NCBI GenBank assembly: GCA_030062745.1 | Contig: CP099842.1 | Span: 6,491,822 to 6,555,821 of the forward strand | Reading direction: 5' to 3' | Source of the DNA: Capitulum mitella | Taxonomy: Eukaryota > Arthropoda > Thecostraca > Pollicipedomorpha > Pollicipedidae | Length of the DNA stretch: 64,000 nt | Shown: positions 48,511 through 60,210 of the stretch, piece after piece | Numbering within the stretch: position 1 is the stretch's first letter | Layout of the letters: every line of letters begins with the position of its first letter | Notes under the pieces: model-generated | Told to the model about the DNA's origin: nothing | The model's database searches: none | What the model saw: only the letters and a program-made list of their open reading frames with translations | Translations under genes and position numbers: made by a program

Positions 48511-50819
48511 TATTTTGCTGTCTGCAATATCATCGTCATTGTTTTAGCATGCCACTGTTTTTATTAGGCTCCTCCACCGAAGGGAAACGGGATAACGCAT
48601 TCGTTTGGCTGCTGCTGCAGTGTATGGGTGCTGGTCTATCAATCTTGTGAGCTTTTGGTTCATCGTGCGTGGCTAAGATAACCATAATTGTCTAAACCAT
48701 TAAATATTTATAGCGGGTGTAAATAATTATCTACAAATTAACCAGGTGCCATTAAATATTCTTATGACTCGTGTAGCATGTCTTATCGGTACAGCAGAAC
48801 AAACATGTGGTTCGAGCTGCGGAAAGGGCTAAAAAGTGGTCATTAAAACAGGACTAACCATGGAGTAATACGACTTGGAAAATACCAAAATTTAAAAACT
48901 TGGAACAGTACCAAAATTTAAAAACGGAAAGGCAGCAAGGTTTTCATGGAACCAGGAAAGATTTAAAATGACAAAAATTAAATCATGGAAGAATCTAATT
49001 AAGCCAAAAAACGAAAGGACCAAAACGAGAATGGAAAGCAAACCAGTAATGAGGCACCATCACTGTCTTCGGTACATCAAGAAAATGGCTTGCTCTATGT
49101 GAACGACAGTGCGTCAGTTGCTGTCGAATGTCTCTAAAAAGGATCGCTGAATCTGTACTTGTCACGGAACGGTTAAGTATTTCCCCTTTTATTCCAGACG
49201 CGGCCAGATTCGGGAGTGTTCATGAAAAGGGTTCGTTACCGCCCAAAAACTCATGTGTATTCCCCTTAGCTCAAACCAGGAATGCTTTTAAACAAATGCG
49301 AAGATTGGCCTACTGATAAAGTGAATGCAAATCTATTGCAGCGAAACACCTAAACGGACAAAACTACTTCCGAAAGTGGACTGAAAGGAACTTAGTCAAC
49401 GGTCGAAGGGCAAAAGAAGGGCTGAGACGATTCACCCCTTTTGGAGACTGTAGAACGTCAATTCAAACTGAGATTCGAGGCGTGACGCAATGTGAAATAA
49501 GGAGTCAACAAGGCGAATCGTAAACAACGAGAAAAATGGAGACAAAATGACGCAAGCAGGAAGGAAAGAAAAGCATGGTTTAAATGCAAGTTTGAAGTAC
49601 GTTTTTTATAAATCTGACCCAAGCCTTTCTGCAGTGGACGGCGTTTGAAAAAAAACACTCGGGTCTGCTGGTATGGATCCAAGCTGAAGGCGAACGGAAA
49701 AAATAGTGAGCAGAAGAAACGAAAAATGAGAAAGTCAGCCTCGGAGCGAGTCCTGATTTCCACCGTACGTCCGCATCCTCTCCCTGACTGCCAAGGGCCG
49801 GCGCAGTGACCGTAAGAGGGACCACCTCCGAAAGACCGAGGCGATCGCGAGCGAGCGTAAGCCAGCCGGCCTTTTACGCATTTTTTGATGAAGAGAACGG
49901 GTGACCCGTAAAGCCGGTTGTGGGTCAGAGCGCGACCGCGAGAACATGGCGGGGACAATCCGGACAGAGGTCGGCTGTCCCGGCTAATTCATCATAAATA
50001 AAGAAAAATAAAACAGAATGAGATGAAAAATAGACCTGAAGGCTTAGGTCGGGGGCAACAGAGAAGCATAGGTAGCTCAGGTGTTTATGTAACATTTCCC
50101 GACTGTTCGGCGAGCTACTTTTCTATCATGCTTCTGTTTCAAAGACCGTCCGCAAAGGAGCAAAAAATCGTGGAATGGGGCAAAGCTAAGGGTTTACAGG
50201 GTATCATTACTACACCAATATCAAAACGTGTCTCGCCCGGTATCTCTCTTGGCCGCGCCGGCACGTTAGGTTTTAATGGAGCGAAGCCACATGCCGATGA
50301 AGGGACTTCGTCGCTCCCAGAAATCTCCGGTCGTGTGGCGCTCTTTCATCTGTCAGTGTCCTTATCTGGCATCAGATTCCGGAAAGATTATTGCGGTGCT
50401 GACGGAAATATGTGACTCTCATTGGTCTTTAGCCCTGGACGAACGCGGAGATGGGTGATGCGGTATTCTGACGACGATGGCGACTGCCTTCTTCTGCGTT
50501 TTCCTTATTAAACAGAACCACACATGAAAGAGAACATCGCTAGAGCTTCCCATCCCCCTCCCCATCCCAAAGGTGGTAATGAAATATGGCCAGCTGCTCG
50601 CGACCAAAAACGTCCTCTTACGTGCACACCAACTTCGCATCGGCACTCCTCAAGATGTCGTCTCTCCCAGGCGTCTCTAGCTTTAGGTGTGCGGGGACGA
50701 AAATGTATTAATAAGAGCATCGAAATACTGCATATCTGTGAGGGCCGTTCTGACGAACATGGCCCCTGAGATGTGGCGAAGTGATACTATTTTACTTCAT
50801 TCCTCTCTCTCTCTCTCGC
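48511..50819. other. Gene-free stretch
   Basis: AT-rich with short open frames. Around 48870-49030 an A-rich segment repeats accaaaatttaaaa-type words. A 166-codon minus-strand frame (49458-49958) has no recognisable motif. Confidence 0.3.
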
Positions 50820-51180
50820 CCACCGGCCTCAGGCAGATCGCAGTACCACAAACGGGCGGCACCAAGCGTCTCGCACACACAGCCACGGAGGGTCAGGGCT
50901 CGGGCCGACGGCCGCGACGCACGGCTCTCGTCCCGCTCCCACGGGCGGGCCGGCAGATTCACGGGCGCGCCGGAAGGACCGGTGCTGGCCGCGCCCACCA
51001 TTATCCCCTGCGGCAGTGAGGCCGCACCCTCTCGGCTGGTGGCGCCCGCCCGGCGCCCCCGGCGCGCCCGCCGGCGAGGCGAGCGACGGTTCCCGCTCCG
51101 GCCTCGCGTCGGCCGCCGGCACCGTCTAAACTGGCGTCGGCGCCGTCGGCCGTCGAGGACGGCGGGCTGTCTTACCACCG
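50820..51180. promoter_or_regulatory. CpG island, last one in the window
   Basis: CpG-dense, preceded by a (CT)n run at 50803-50818. Overlapping frames on both strands are Arg/Pro-rich. To the right no comparable island occurs over the remaining 12.8 kb. Confidence 0.4.
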
Positions 51181-51430
51181 CAAACGACCATGGCCGGCGA
51201 GGCCGCCGGCGCTCTCATTCAGTCTCGTCAGCGGCAGTCGGCAGCTTCGTGGGCCTTTGCCGACGGCCATGGAGTTTGAAGACTTTCACGATAAACGCCT
51301 CAAGCACGGGACGCCGAAGAGAGGCGTTTGTTTCCGGCAACTGAATTTACGCTGAACGTGTCCTGGTGTAGCATGTGGATAATGCTCAATTGCCGCTGGT
51401 GTCAACATGTTTGAGGGGAATGTTCCACTT

Positions 51431-51770
51431 TAACATCAGCTTTGAACCGAGATAGCAAGATGGCAGCCTGGCCTGAGTACCGAATCTTGCATGTGCATGG
51501 TCTCAAAAGACTATATTAACGGAGGTTTTAGTCCGACTTCCCGCGGCTTCCTGTATGTGCTGTTCGGTTATATCCTATTCACAGCTGCTGCGTGACGTCA
51601 TGAACGTGCACAAACCAATACACAATTGCGCTCATTGTCCTCCACAGGTTGCGTTGCATCATATCGGCGGATAACGACAGAATACGGTTTAGTTTTATTA
51701 CATTTTCTGATGCTTCTAAACATTTTCAGACAACTGAGAGTGAAAACGTGATGACGACATTTTCAAGCCC
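51431..51770 (+). repeat. Dispersed repeat family R1, copy 2 (most complete left part)
   Basis: It starts near tttgaaccgagata and continues with gtctcaaaa, tattaacggagg, cccgcgg, tcctattcacagctgctgcg, then tgacgtca (51593-51600) and an AT-rich tail ending near cattttcagacaactg. The left half aligns with 61245-61380, the right half with 16340-16620 and 63505-63700. A C13-14 run at 51858-51871 follows. Confidence 0.6.
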
Positions 51771-52420
51771 ACTTGTGTAAAGTTGAAAAGATAGAACTGA
51801 CGAAGACCCAAGTGGAGAAATGGCATTAACCCACCCCTCCCCCAATGGGGATCAACCGCCCCCCCCCCCCCCAGTTGAGCGTGGTTGGCGCCGACTGGCA
51901 GTTGGCGCGGGTTAACTACCATTCAAGCGCGTAATGTTGGATAAGGAGCTTGAGCTCCACCAAAGACGAAAGAGGAACATCTGGCCCCCCACCCCCGTAT
52001 TTATGGTCGAAACAAAGGACGTTCCAAGGAGAGGAATGCCCTAAATTGTCGCTGTTTTGTTCTGAGTTGACACGTTGTAGAGACCTTGACGGAGAGGTAG
52101 AACATTATGTGGCCCCTCTCAGAATCAGGAACGTCCCCGGGAAAGGGAAGAAGCAAAACCCCCATACAAGCCTTCAACCGAAAAACTACGGAAAACATCT
52201 CCAAAACACATCATTGTTTTTTGGGGGGATTGCATTGAGTTTCCAACAGGTCGTCGACTTCACGCGACTTTCTAGCGAAAAGCCTTCACACGTGCCAACT
52301 TTTAACTTGTCCTGCCGGATGTGAATGTGCCCGTTCTATCGTGGCATTCACAAGCACCATTTCGTTTGTTAAATAACACCTAGCCTGAGGGAGGTACCTA
52401 GCCTGAGCTGGAGATCCGTA

Positions 52421-52480
52421 CAGGAGCGTAGCCAAGGGGGACCAAGGGACCATGACCTGCCCCTTGGGCTGAAACTTTGA
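52421..52480 (+). mobile_element. Fragment of a hAT-like element end
   Basis: caggagcgtagccaaggggg is a variant of the element ends at 61381 and 62713, followed by the characteristic g- and c-runs (accaagggaccatgacc). The other end is uncertain; cgcagcta near 52491 may be a relic. Confidence 0.45.
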
Positions 52481-52972
52481 CGTTTCTTTGCGCAGCTAAA
52501 GTGAAAATAAACAAGCGATTTTTAGTTTTGAACAGGGTGAAGTTTGTCATGGTTCTCTCCCTGACGAAAACCTGGCTACGTCCATGGGTCCATAAAGGCT
52601 CCAGTTTCATGGCGCTCGTAGGCCTGTTTCCATGGCGTGAGGCTACCGCTCATGTAATGAAATTCGAGAATTATATAAAATATCTTCAAACTGCATTATA
52701 ATAGTGCTTATTCATGGCTTTTATCGTTTGTCTCACAGTAAGACTACCAATCTACTTTCCATTCGCGAATAACAAGGCAATGTTCCTGAAACTTCAGTCC
52801 AGGTCTCAGCTGTGAAAATAAATCTGAACCCGCGCTTTGCAAATATTGCTCTTAATATTTCCTTCTGATAGCAAAACAAATGTACACGTTTCTTCGGTCT
52901 TGTTCCCTATCCTGTTCTCATCAAACTCAGGACGTGAAAATAAAATTATTATGCTGCATGCCGGTTACGGAA

Positions 52973-53252
52973 CATGATGCCGGTTAGGTACGTCTCCATG
53001 GACAAAGTCGTGCATGTCCTGTCTTACGATTACAGTATAGTTTCGTCAAACCATGTGCAAAATATGTGGCATGTTCCTACGGAGAATTTGACATATGAAC
53101 AGGCAAGAATTTAATGCACCGACTTCGGCAGATGAAAGCTAACCCGAGTTGGCTTTTCGTTCATTCGAATGGGGTTATGAATCACCAAAAGTATGACGAA
53201 ACCGAAGGACTGTCGCTAAGTTAATGTGAGGCAAATATACACATCTCTCTCC
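52973..53252 (+). repeat. Dispersed repeat family R2, copy 1 (~280 bp)
   Basis: A directly repeated ~280-bp segment, estimated 85% or more identical to 55686-55975. It shares acatgatgccggttaggtac at the left, gcaagaatttaatgcaccga in the middle, and accgaaggactgtcgcta plus atctctc at the right. No coding sequence. It is immediately followed by (TA)n. Confidence 0.85.
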
Positions 53253-53263
53253 ATATGTATTTA

Positions 53264-53265
<2 letters not shown>

Positions 53266-53300
<35 letters not shown>

Positions 53301-53304
53301 TTTA

Positions 53305-53338
<34 letters not shown>
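53266..53338. repeat. Two (TA)n tracts
   Basis: TA runs at about 53266-53297 and 53307-53338, separated by a gcatttatga spacer. Confidence 0.95.
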
Positions 53339-53341
<3 letters not shown>

Positions 53342-54000
53342 CGTGGACGTCATTGCATGCAACCCCTGGTAAACGTTATCGATGGTGTGGCTCTCACGTG
53401 ACAAGGACTTTGCCCTCTCAGCAGGCCAGGGTCACAGGTGATAAGCCGTAAGCTTTCAGACGGGTATGCTCTAAGCTCACAAGGTAAGACTGTCGTTTTG
53501 GAGGTCCATAAATCATGCTATACTGAGGCGTATCTCCGCATTGATTGCTTGATAAGTAGCATCAAGCACCGTCCCATTTCACGTGCATTGCTTCATTGTG
53601 TTTACTTTATTGTGTATCTTTATATTTCTTTATATATCGCTCAGTAGTACATCATCCATAAACTGCAGCTTTGCGGTCTGTCGCTAAAGGAATCAACCCT
53701 CCTGTATTGCTGACTGTAGGGCTTTTTCTTTTGAAGGCCAGTAAGTATTGCAAATTAAAAAAGTGTTGCGCATTAAGGTAAACCTTAGGTGCGTCGTAAC
53801 ACTAGAACCTGCGTAGAATCTCCTGTGACTTAGTAACTGTGCACATACTCCCCAAAGATGTCATAACAGCGTCATATGACACGCAAACGGCAAGGTACAA
53901 AAAACGACTCCTCCTCCGAGAGCAAGGTGGTAATAAATACTTTTAACAAAACTCAACAAGGATGTTGTAAATCACTTCATTTTATTTCATTCAGGCAGTT

Positions 54001-54026
54001 CAGTATCAGTATATTTTTTAGTATCA

Positions 54027-54085
<59 letters not shown>

Positions 54086-54200
54086 TATCATTTTTTATTA
54101 TCAGTATATTTATTATCAGTATCATTTACTTATTTTATTATCAGTATATATTTTTATATATCAGTATCAGTATATTCAGTATCAGTATATCAGTATATTT
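54001..54200. repeat. (TA)n flanked by degenerate atcagt repeats
   Basis: A TA run of about 27 units (54028-54081) sits within ~200 bp of irregular cagtatcagtat and ttattatcagtat repeats. Confidence 0.9.
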
Positions 54201-55685
54201 TCGGTGTTCAGCATGAACCGTGGACTACCATTTAGGCTCGTCTGTCTACACAGAACTTAAACATATGCGTCGGTATGTTTCCAGGTCGCTAAACTGTACA
54301 GAGTAGAAAACTACATGAAAGCATAAAAGTCAGCTGTCGCTAAGAGATTTCGAGAATTTTTTGCTATCCTATGCACACGGCTGAAAAATTCCGATAATCA
54401 TTGTGGGAGTCTGCAAGAAATTTCGCACCGTTTCTCTCTAGTCATTGCCATAGGCCTAACGTGAAATTTCGCAGCATGGGGGAGGGGGTCCCGACCTTCC
54501 AGTCCCCAGCGTCTCCAGTCATGCTTGCGTCATCACTAACGTCAAGAGTTTAACAACCGAATTCATAGCTCTTTTGTGGTTTCCTATTACTACACTTCAC
54601 TGTTCTTCCCTCTCCGGACAGAAAAAGTCCAAGGGGCATAAAATATGTAGACAAAAATCGCGTTTTCGCATGAGCCTTATGGTACTTTTACCGCGTTTGG
54701 TCTGTCACAACGCTTCTCAGCATAGCATGGGAAATGGAATTCGGGTTCGCAAAACATGCGTTGAGGTATTTGAACTATCTGTAATACGAACTCCTCGTTT
54801 ACATGTGGGACATCGTTTACGCTTTCTAGTAATGAACATGTAAAATTATGCAGCTGGGCTCCCATGTGACGTTTGGGTCTGGGAAGTTTTGAGCGCAAAG
54901 GTCGGCTACCACAGTCTGTCACAGTCAGTCAGTCTCATCAAATTAAAACCGTGACAGCGCAATAGTTTTGATTACACAGTTCTTATGAATGCTTCCAACT
55001 TTCAATAAAGCTTTGCTTTAGCGGTAATTTCCGCCGACTTCCCGACATGTCGCGTCCGTTCCAGCTGAGCAATAAGAAGAAAAGCCATAGAGCATGTGCG
55101 ATGTACCAAGACTTTACTCATTTTATATCTTTTATTATTTCACTATTTGACATAATTTTCTTAAGCTCGACCTTTGAAATTTCTTATCCTTTGACTGCTC
55201 CCTCTTTGGAGTCAGCTGAAAGAGCTCGTGATAGTGTTGGGAGTCCAGCAACATCTGATGTGTTGAAGGCGGTCAGCCATCTCGCTCTCCAATCAGCATC
55301 AGGACCGAACGAGAGAAACCGGCCACGCTGGCACCAGCTGCAGACGAGCGTCCGACGCCGCCCCGGAGCCTGGTCGAACGAATCGTGTCCATCTTGTCGC
55401 CGCCGAAGCCCGCTGCCCGAAATGGAGAGACACCGAGGTGCCAACCACCCGGAGGTGGCGTCCAGCGCGTCCCTGCCTAGCGTGGTGCCTAATAGCCCCC
55501 CCCCCCCCCCACCTCTCCGGTCCGGAGTAGTGTTAAATATTCGCCTGTTTGGTGTCGCGTTCGGCACGTCCCGCCTGGAGATGAGCACACCCGTGTCCTG
55601 CTCCCCATCAGCGCGTGGGATGACCCTTGTGCAGCGGCTCAGTCATTGAAGGATTTAAAGCGTTGTTGGTGTAATGACCTGACGG
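54201..55685. other. Gene-free stretch between the two R2 copies
   Basis: It holds a decayed element-like stretch near 54440-54510 (ggcctaacgtgaaatttcgc plus gggggagggggtccc), similar to 60835-60880 and 61980-62010. A 134-codon minus-strand frame (55184-55588) crosses a C14 run near 55497. Nothing recognisable as a retroelement protein lies between the R2 copies. Confidence 0.35.
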
Positions 55686-55975
55686 TACATGATGCCGGTT
55701 AGGTACGTCCCCATGGGCAAGTCGTGCATGTCATGTCTTACGATAACGATATAATCTCGTCAAACCATTTGCAAAATCTTTGGCATGTACCTACGAAGGA
55801 TTTGACATACGAACAGGCAAGAATTTAATGCACCGATTACGGCAGATGAAATTGGCTTTTTCATAAACCCGAGTTGGCTTTTTATTCATTCAAAGCGGGT
55901 TATGAATCCCCAAAGGTATGACGAAACCGAAGGACTGTCGCTACGTTAATGTGAAGCAAATATGCATATCTCTCC
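55686..55975 (+). repeat. Dispersed repeat family R2, copy 2 (~290 bp)
   Basis: Direct copy of 52973-53252, with a ~15-bp insertion near 55855-55870 that duplicates ttggcttttt. The two copies are 2.7 kb apart in the same orientation. Confidence 0.85.
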
Positions 55976-57288
55976 CCATCACTGCCCAGAAACAGTAATG
56001 TGGTGGTATGCACCAGAAGACGCTGTAATGAGCCGACTCATCTGTTTGTTGATAATATATCTACAACGTCTACTATATTTACTTCGCAAAAGTTTAACTT
56101 TTTGCCATTCATTCTCTCTTCAAAAGTCCGCCGTCGCTCCGAGATAGCTATTCACAGTGGTGCAGAGAGAACACGGTGACAAGACTTTACGCCCCACCCG
56201 ATAATCCTGCGACGAGCGAAAGGAGCATGTGACGTGGGCCCCTCCGGTACGATGAGCGCAAAAGGACAGCCGCGTCCGCCTTCCATTTCCACAGCAGCAG
56301 CACTTTCCTTCCTTATAGCCTGAACGACGCCGTGGGGTTCTGCCCAGGGAAACGTGTCGAAAATCGAAACGCAGAAAACAAATATGGCGCCGATAAAAAA
56401 TGCGACATGCAACCCAAGTATTATTCGCTATTTTGTTCAGTGCTTTGGGTAGAGCTAACACTGGCCAAAAAGTCATCATAAAACGTATCCCCCACTTCCG
56501 ATGTGCGGTACATTTATCGGCTGTGCACCTCGTGGCGGCGTCACGCGTAAATGACATGAACTGTGTTTGCCCAGTTTTCGTGAGTGAACGAAATCAACTG
56601 TTGGAGGGCGGAACGTCGGAACACCTGATCTGCTACATTCCACCATACAGAAATATTTAGATGACGGGGAAGATTAGCGCGTTTCACTCTTTGCTTACAC
56701 CAGGGCTGCAGGAGCTGTGGTATCAATGCATAAGCCCCTTTGTGGCACAGGCATAATTACACTGAAGATATCATGGAGGGAAATGATGGGAAATAAGCGA
56801 CTAGTCATTAAAAACTAATTACGTTTCATACATATAGCTCAGGGATTTACTTGCGGCAATCATCGGCAGTGTTGAAAGTCCTGTTCAAAACGGTGTGAAC
56901 ACGTCACTTCACGGGGAAGACCTTCATGGTCATATCACGTCATATTTCCGCAGATGTGTGCAATGTGCTGAACACTCGACATGAAGTTGAGTACTTAACC
57001 AATTTAGCAGAGGAAAGCTTGTATCAAGGTTCTTTAATTTTTCGGTCTCAAACTCATTCTATGCAGCGGGGTTTACCCCAGCCGAACGTGACTGTTGAAT
57101 CTGTGCGTAATGTGATGGCTATGTAGATGGCCAATGATTATAAAAAAGTATTTAACGCGCTTAGATTTGTAGACGTTTAGATTAGACGTTCCACAACGGT
57201 AACTAATGCCAGTATCGTCATCATATGAATGTTCGACTCGCTAGGTTCTTTCCGCTTAGATCACATACGAAAAGTCTGCCCATCAACT
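55976..57288. other. Gene-free stretch
   Basis: AT-rich, with no supported exon. Overlapping frames at 56120-56660 on both strands exclude each other. Confidence 0.3.
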
Positions 57289-57809
57289 CTAGTACCGAAC
57301 AATGAGCCTGATGACTGCGACTCCTGATGATCTCTTCTTATTGGCGACTTTTACACGAGCACGGAAGGTGCATCCGATTGGCTCGCTTTCGATGGGGAAA
57401 CCACGGCGTTCTAATCCGCTGTCGTGCCATCTGACCGTCAGATTTTCCATCTTGGCGTGGATATCACCACTGAACAGTGAAAAGCGACTGTCAGCCGCGC
57501 ACGAAGGTCCTGCGCGTTTCACCACCAGGTGGAGAAAAAGTCCTTCAACCGGTGGAGTAAATGACTCTTACGTCATGCCGTGTCCGAAGAGCAGGCTAGG
57601 ACCTAGGGCAAGTAGATGTCCTTTTCCCATTGCAGAAACCCATTTTCAAGAATCTTCTCTTCCTCATAATAATGGATCGCAGCAGTTGATACCTCATAGA
57701 AAATTAATACGACAGGATCAACCCTGATTATCAGTTCCACAACATTCTCTAGCGGTTCGACTGGAAAAATCCGTAGCCTACACAAGTCAACGAACTTCCT
57801 TGATGCCAT
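57289..57809 (-). pseudogene. Two adjacent protein-like minus-strand frames, unknown, possibly one broken gene
   Basis: The first frame (57809-57603) opens with an ATG and reads MASRKFVDLCRLRIFPVEPL, continues through a hydrophobic segment (VVELIIRVDPVVLIFYEV) and ends in WEKDIYLP. After a 34-base gap a second frame (57568-57289) contains AKMENLTVRWHDSGLERRGF and ends in SSGVAVIRLIVRY, stop. Both have balanced, protein-like composition and are in different frames. Either one eroded gene or transposon, or chance. A plus-strand frame over the same DNA is also open, which lowers confidence. Family not recognised. Confidence 0.25.
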
Positions 57810-58667
57810 TCGTACCTCAACCTACATGATTAACAACCAAGCTATCACTTGCAGAATTAGCATATATTTCTGTACAAAACATCTACGACACGGCGGACTC
57901 ATCGAGGCAAATAAAATACAAATTTGGAAAGCGTCTTGCAGGTGTGTGCTGCGCCCTCTTCAGCACGCGCACACGCCACAGCCAACGAGAGGGTTATTAT
58001 ATGTACAGAGTTCTAGCACGACAGTTAAAACACCGGCACGTCCAAACCACGCGAGTGAACTTGATAAATCAACAAATTGACCCAGCAGGCAGGAGAGAGA
58101 ACTAGCGTGGCAGAACGAATCACAGGCTATGCTCGACTTATTTGTACCTTTAACCCTCGGGTGACTTCAAACCCCCGTCGTCGCATTAAGTACCATTGAA
58201 TTTATACATAAAATGCGCAAGAATACCATCCGCATCATCTGTCAACCATTTTGCAATGACTGTGCAAAGAATCGACCGAAGCCGATTTGTACTTGCGGTT
58301 TTTTTCATCAGGCTGAAACGTTGGAAGTTAATGAATGAATAGGCTAGTTTGAGTGATGGCCTCTGGGTGATGCCGATGAGAACAAACGTCAACTGGAACT
58401 GATTCGTCTGGGGATCACTAACGACCTGAAATGACCTCCGCAGAACGGATCAGTAGCAGTCCACACTCCAGCCGTCATGACTGATGAAGATGAACACGAG
58501 CACCGATGACTCCACCCCGGCGCCATTGCGTCGATATTTCAGAGAATTCCACATATCACATACGCCATGTGTTACAAAGCAGCTCGCCTTTGGCCACGCT
58601 TCATTATTTGCACAAAATAAATTGTCAACAATAATCGAAACAGATTTGAACTTGGCTGGCCTGCACC
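57810..58667. other. Gene-free stretch
   Basis: No supported exon. A plus-strand frame to 58080 is open but unpatterned. Confidence 0.3.
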
Positions 58668-58859
58668 ATGTCGATCAACAACGAGGAAGCCGTCGCCACG
58701 GCAACAACGGCATCAGAGACCGAACGCCAGTCCTCGAAAAAAGAGGCAACAACGACACGGGGGAGAAGTCCTCGGATGCTACACCCCAGAACCTGTCCAG
58801 GACGAAGGAGCACGGACATTTATCACTTAGAAGTTGACTATTCCACCATCTTTTTCTAA
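58668..58859 (+). CDS. Possible short coding segment, unknown
   Basis: ATG at 58668 in a good context (caccatgt) opens MSINNEEAVATATTASETER, a Ser/Thr/Glu-rich, disordered-looking peptide. After an A6 run near 58737 the +1 frame becomes the more plausible one (GEKSSDATPQNLSRTKEH), suggesting a homopolymer indel. It lies convergent to the BTG gene, possibly antisense to its 3' UTR. No family recognised. Confidence 0.2.
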   Translation: MSINNEEAVATATTASETERQSSKKEATTTRGRSPRMLHPRTCPGRRSTDIYHLEVDYSTIFF

Positions 58860-59085
58860 CTTTTACTATTTTTTTGGTTCCGCTTTCTTCATGCCCTGGT
58901 TTCGGTGGGGGTTCAGGGAGATGGGGACGAGATGACAGCTGCTTCGTTCACATGGAATGACCCAGGGGCACATCAGCTCAAACATGCCCTGATGCTCGAG
59001 CATCACTAGCACCGCTGATAATAACCACTTTGCTGAGATCATATCACACTATGGCTGGCAGGATGGGAGGCGAGACGGCAGATCT

Positions 59086-59541
59086 TTAGCTGAAGACACA
59101 GGCCGAAGCTGGCTCGGTCGTCCAGCCGCCGAAGCCGCCAGGTCCGGAGCGCGTACGGTCCTTCGTGGTCTCCGGACGAGCCCGCTCGTCCAGCAGCACA
59201 CAGACGGAGCCGTTCTCGCCGATCCGGTACGACACCTCATGAGGATCAACCCAGAGGGTCAGTTCGCTTGGAAACAGCGAGCGCAGAAAAACCGCATCCA
59301 GGCCGCAGCTGACTCCCGCCATCGCCACTAGCGGATCCATTTGACCGTTGATCCGGATGCACCGGTATCCCGAGCCCTTGAACGGTTTCTCCGGAAACCA
59401 GTGGTTTTGGTAGTGATTCCTCATCACTACCGCCAAAGTGTCCCGGAAAACTAACAGGCTTTCTTCGTTCAAGCTACTCGGATTGTTAATCCGGAGCAGA
59501 TTCACAATGAAGTCCGACGCAGCAATTACTTCAGACTTCAT
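59086..59541 (-). CDS. BTG/TOB-family antiproliferative protein (BTG1/2-like), single exon
   Basis: 151 residues. The BTG domain fills residues 1-118. Box A (about 43-65) includes HYQNHWFPEKPFKGSG followed by YRCIRIN; box B (about 89-112) includes PSELTLWVDPHEVSYRIGE. These are family signatures with the conserved W48, W97 and D99. Known members bind the CCR4-NOT deadenylase subunit CAF1 (CNOT7/8), promote mRNA deadenylation and restrain the cell cycle, in cytoplasm and nucleus. The length matches BTG1/2; there is no long PAM2-containing tail as in TOB. The C-terminal 33 residues are Arg/Thr/Gly-rich and unlike other members I know. I chose the ATG at 59541 (gccATGa context) because the frame upstream has no other ATG before a stop at about 59589. 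Some relatives have an N-terminal extension from a separate exon, so a further 5' exon is possible. The whole domain is uninterrupted; vertebrate BTG1/2 have an intron inside it. Confidence 0.95.
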   Translation of the reverse strand: MKSEVIAASDFIVNLLRINNPSSLNEESLLVFRDTLAVVMRNHYQNHWFPEKPFKGSGYRCIRINGQMDPLVAMAGVSCGLDAVFLRSLFPSELTLWVDPHEVSYRIGENGSVCVLLDERARPETTKDRTRSGPGGFGGWTTEPASACVFS

Positions 59542-60082
59542 GGCCTGATGTTCCACGAACGGGAGCTGAAGAAACGACAGCACTGATCAGTAACTGAATC
59601 CAAGCAACAACCACTTCGTCCACAACTGAATCCAGTCCACACTCAAAACATTCTCAATACCTGCCTTCAAACAAGTCACTGACATCGGCAAATGAATCTC
59701 AGGAACAAATCAATAACTGAATCCAAGCAACAGTAGCGTATTTCAAGACTGTGTGCACAATGATTTCTGAGTCGAGCTCGCTCACAAATCACAGTTATTA
59801 ATTAAGATGAGATTGCCCATGACAATCAAGTCCACAGAAATCCCGCCAAAGAATATTTTCATTCAAGCCAAGCGAAGCCCTACTTCAATGAGACAAAGAA
59901 TGGCTGCTCGCGTGAAGCACAACAGCCTGGCTCTTCGCAGCGAACACTTCTTAGATACGAAGACACTTACGTATTCGGTCCTAAATTTGGTTGCTCCTTT
60001 CCACGCTGATTCTTGTGGCTGGCAAACGCTCAGTTTTCTCGCATTCGTGCTCTATGTACACAGCCTTTGTCACAGTGGACGG

Positions 60083-60210
60083 TAACAGCACGCCCCAGTC
60101 ACACCCCCACACGCTAGTCCCTCTCGCACTGCGCTGACTTTCCACGCTCCGAAAAGGTCTATCAGGCCGACCGACTGACGTCAGAGGCGTGGAGCCCGCC
60201 AGCCAATTGG
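60083..60210 (-). promoter_or_regulatory. Likely BTG promoter: CCAAT, CRE and GC/KLF-type motifs
   Basis: Read toward the gene: ccaattgg (60203-60210, a CCAAT box in both orientations), a perfect tgacgtca CRE/ATF site (60176-60183), then cacgccccag and cacccccac (about 60090-60110), matching KLF/Sp1-type boxes. No TATA box is evident. The segment is locally GC-rich in AT-rich surroundings and lies about 550-670 bp upstream of the BTG start codon. BTG2/TIS21 is known as an immediate-early gene induced by growth factors and cAMP, which fits the CRE. That this is the promoter is inference. Confidence 0.5.

Noticed and set aside
55184-55588. 134-codon minus-strand frame suggestive of a retroelement peptide
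   Set aside because: It crosses a C14 run and no conserved motif is visible; the plus strand is equally open.
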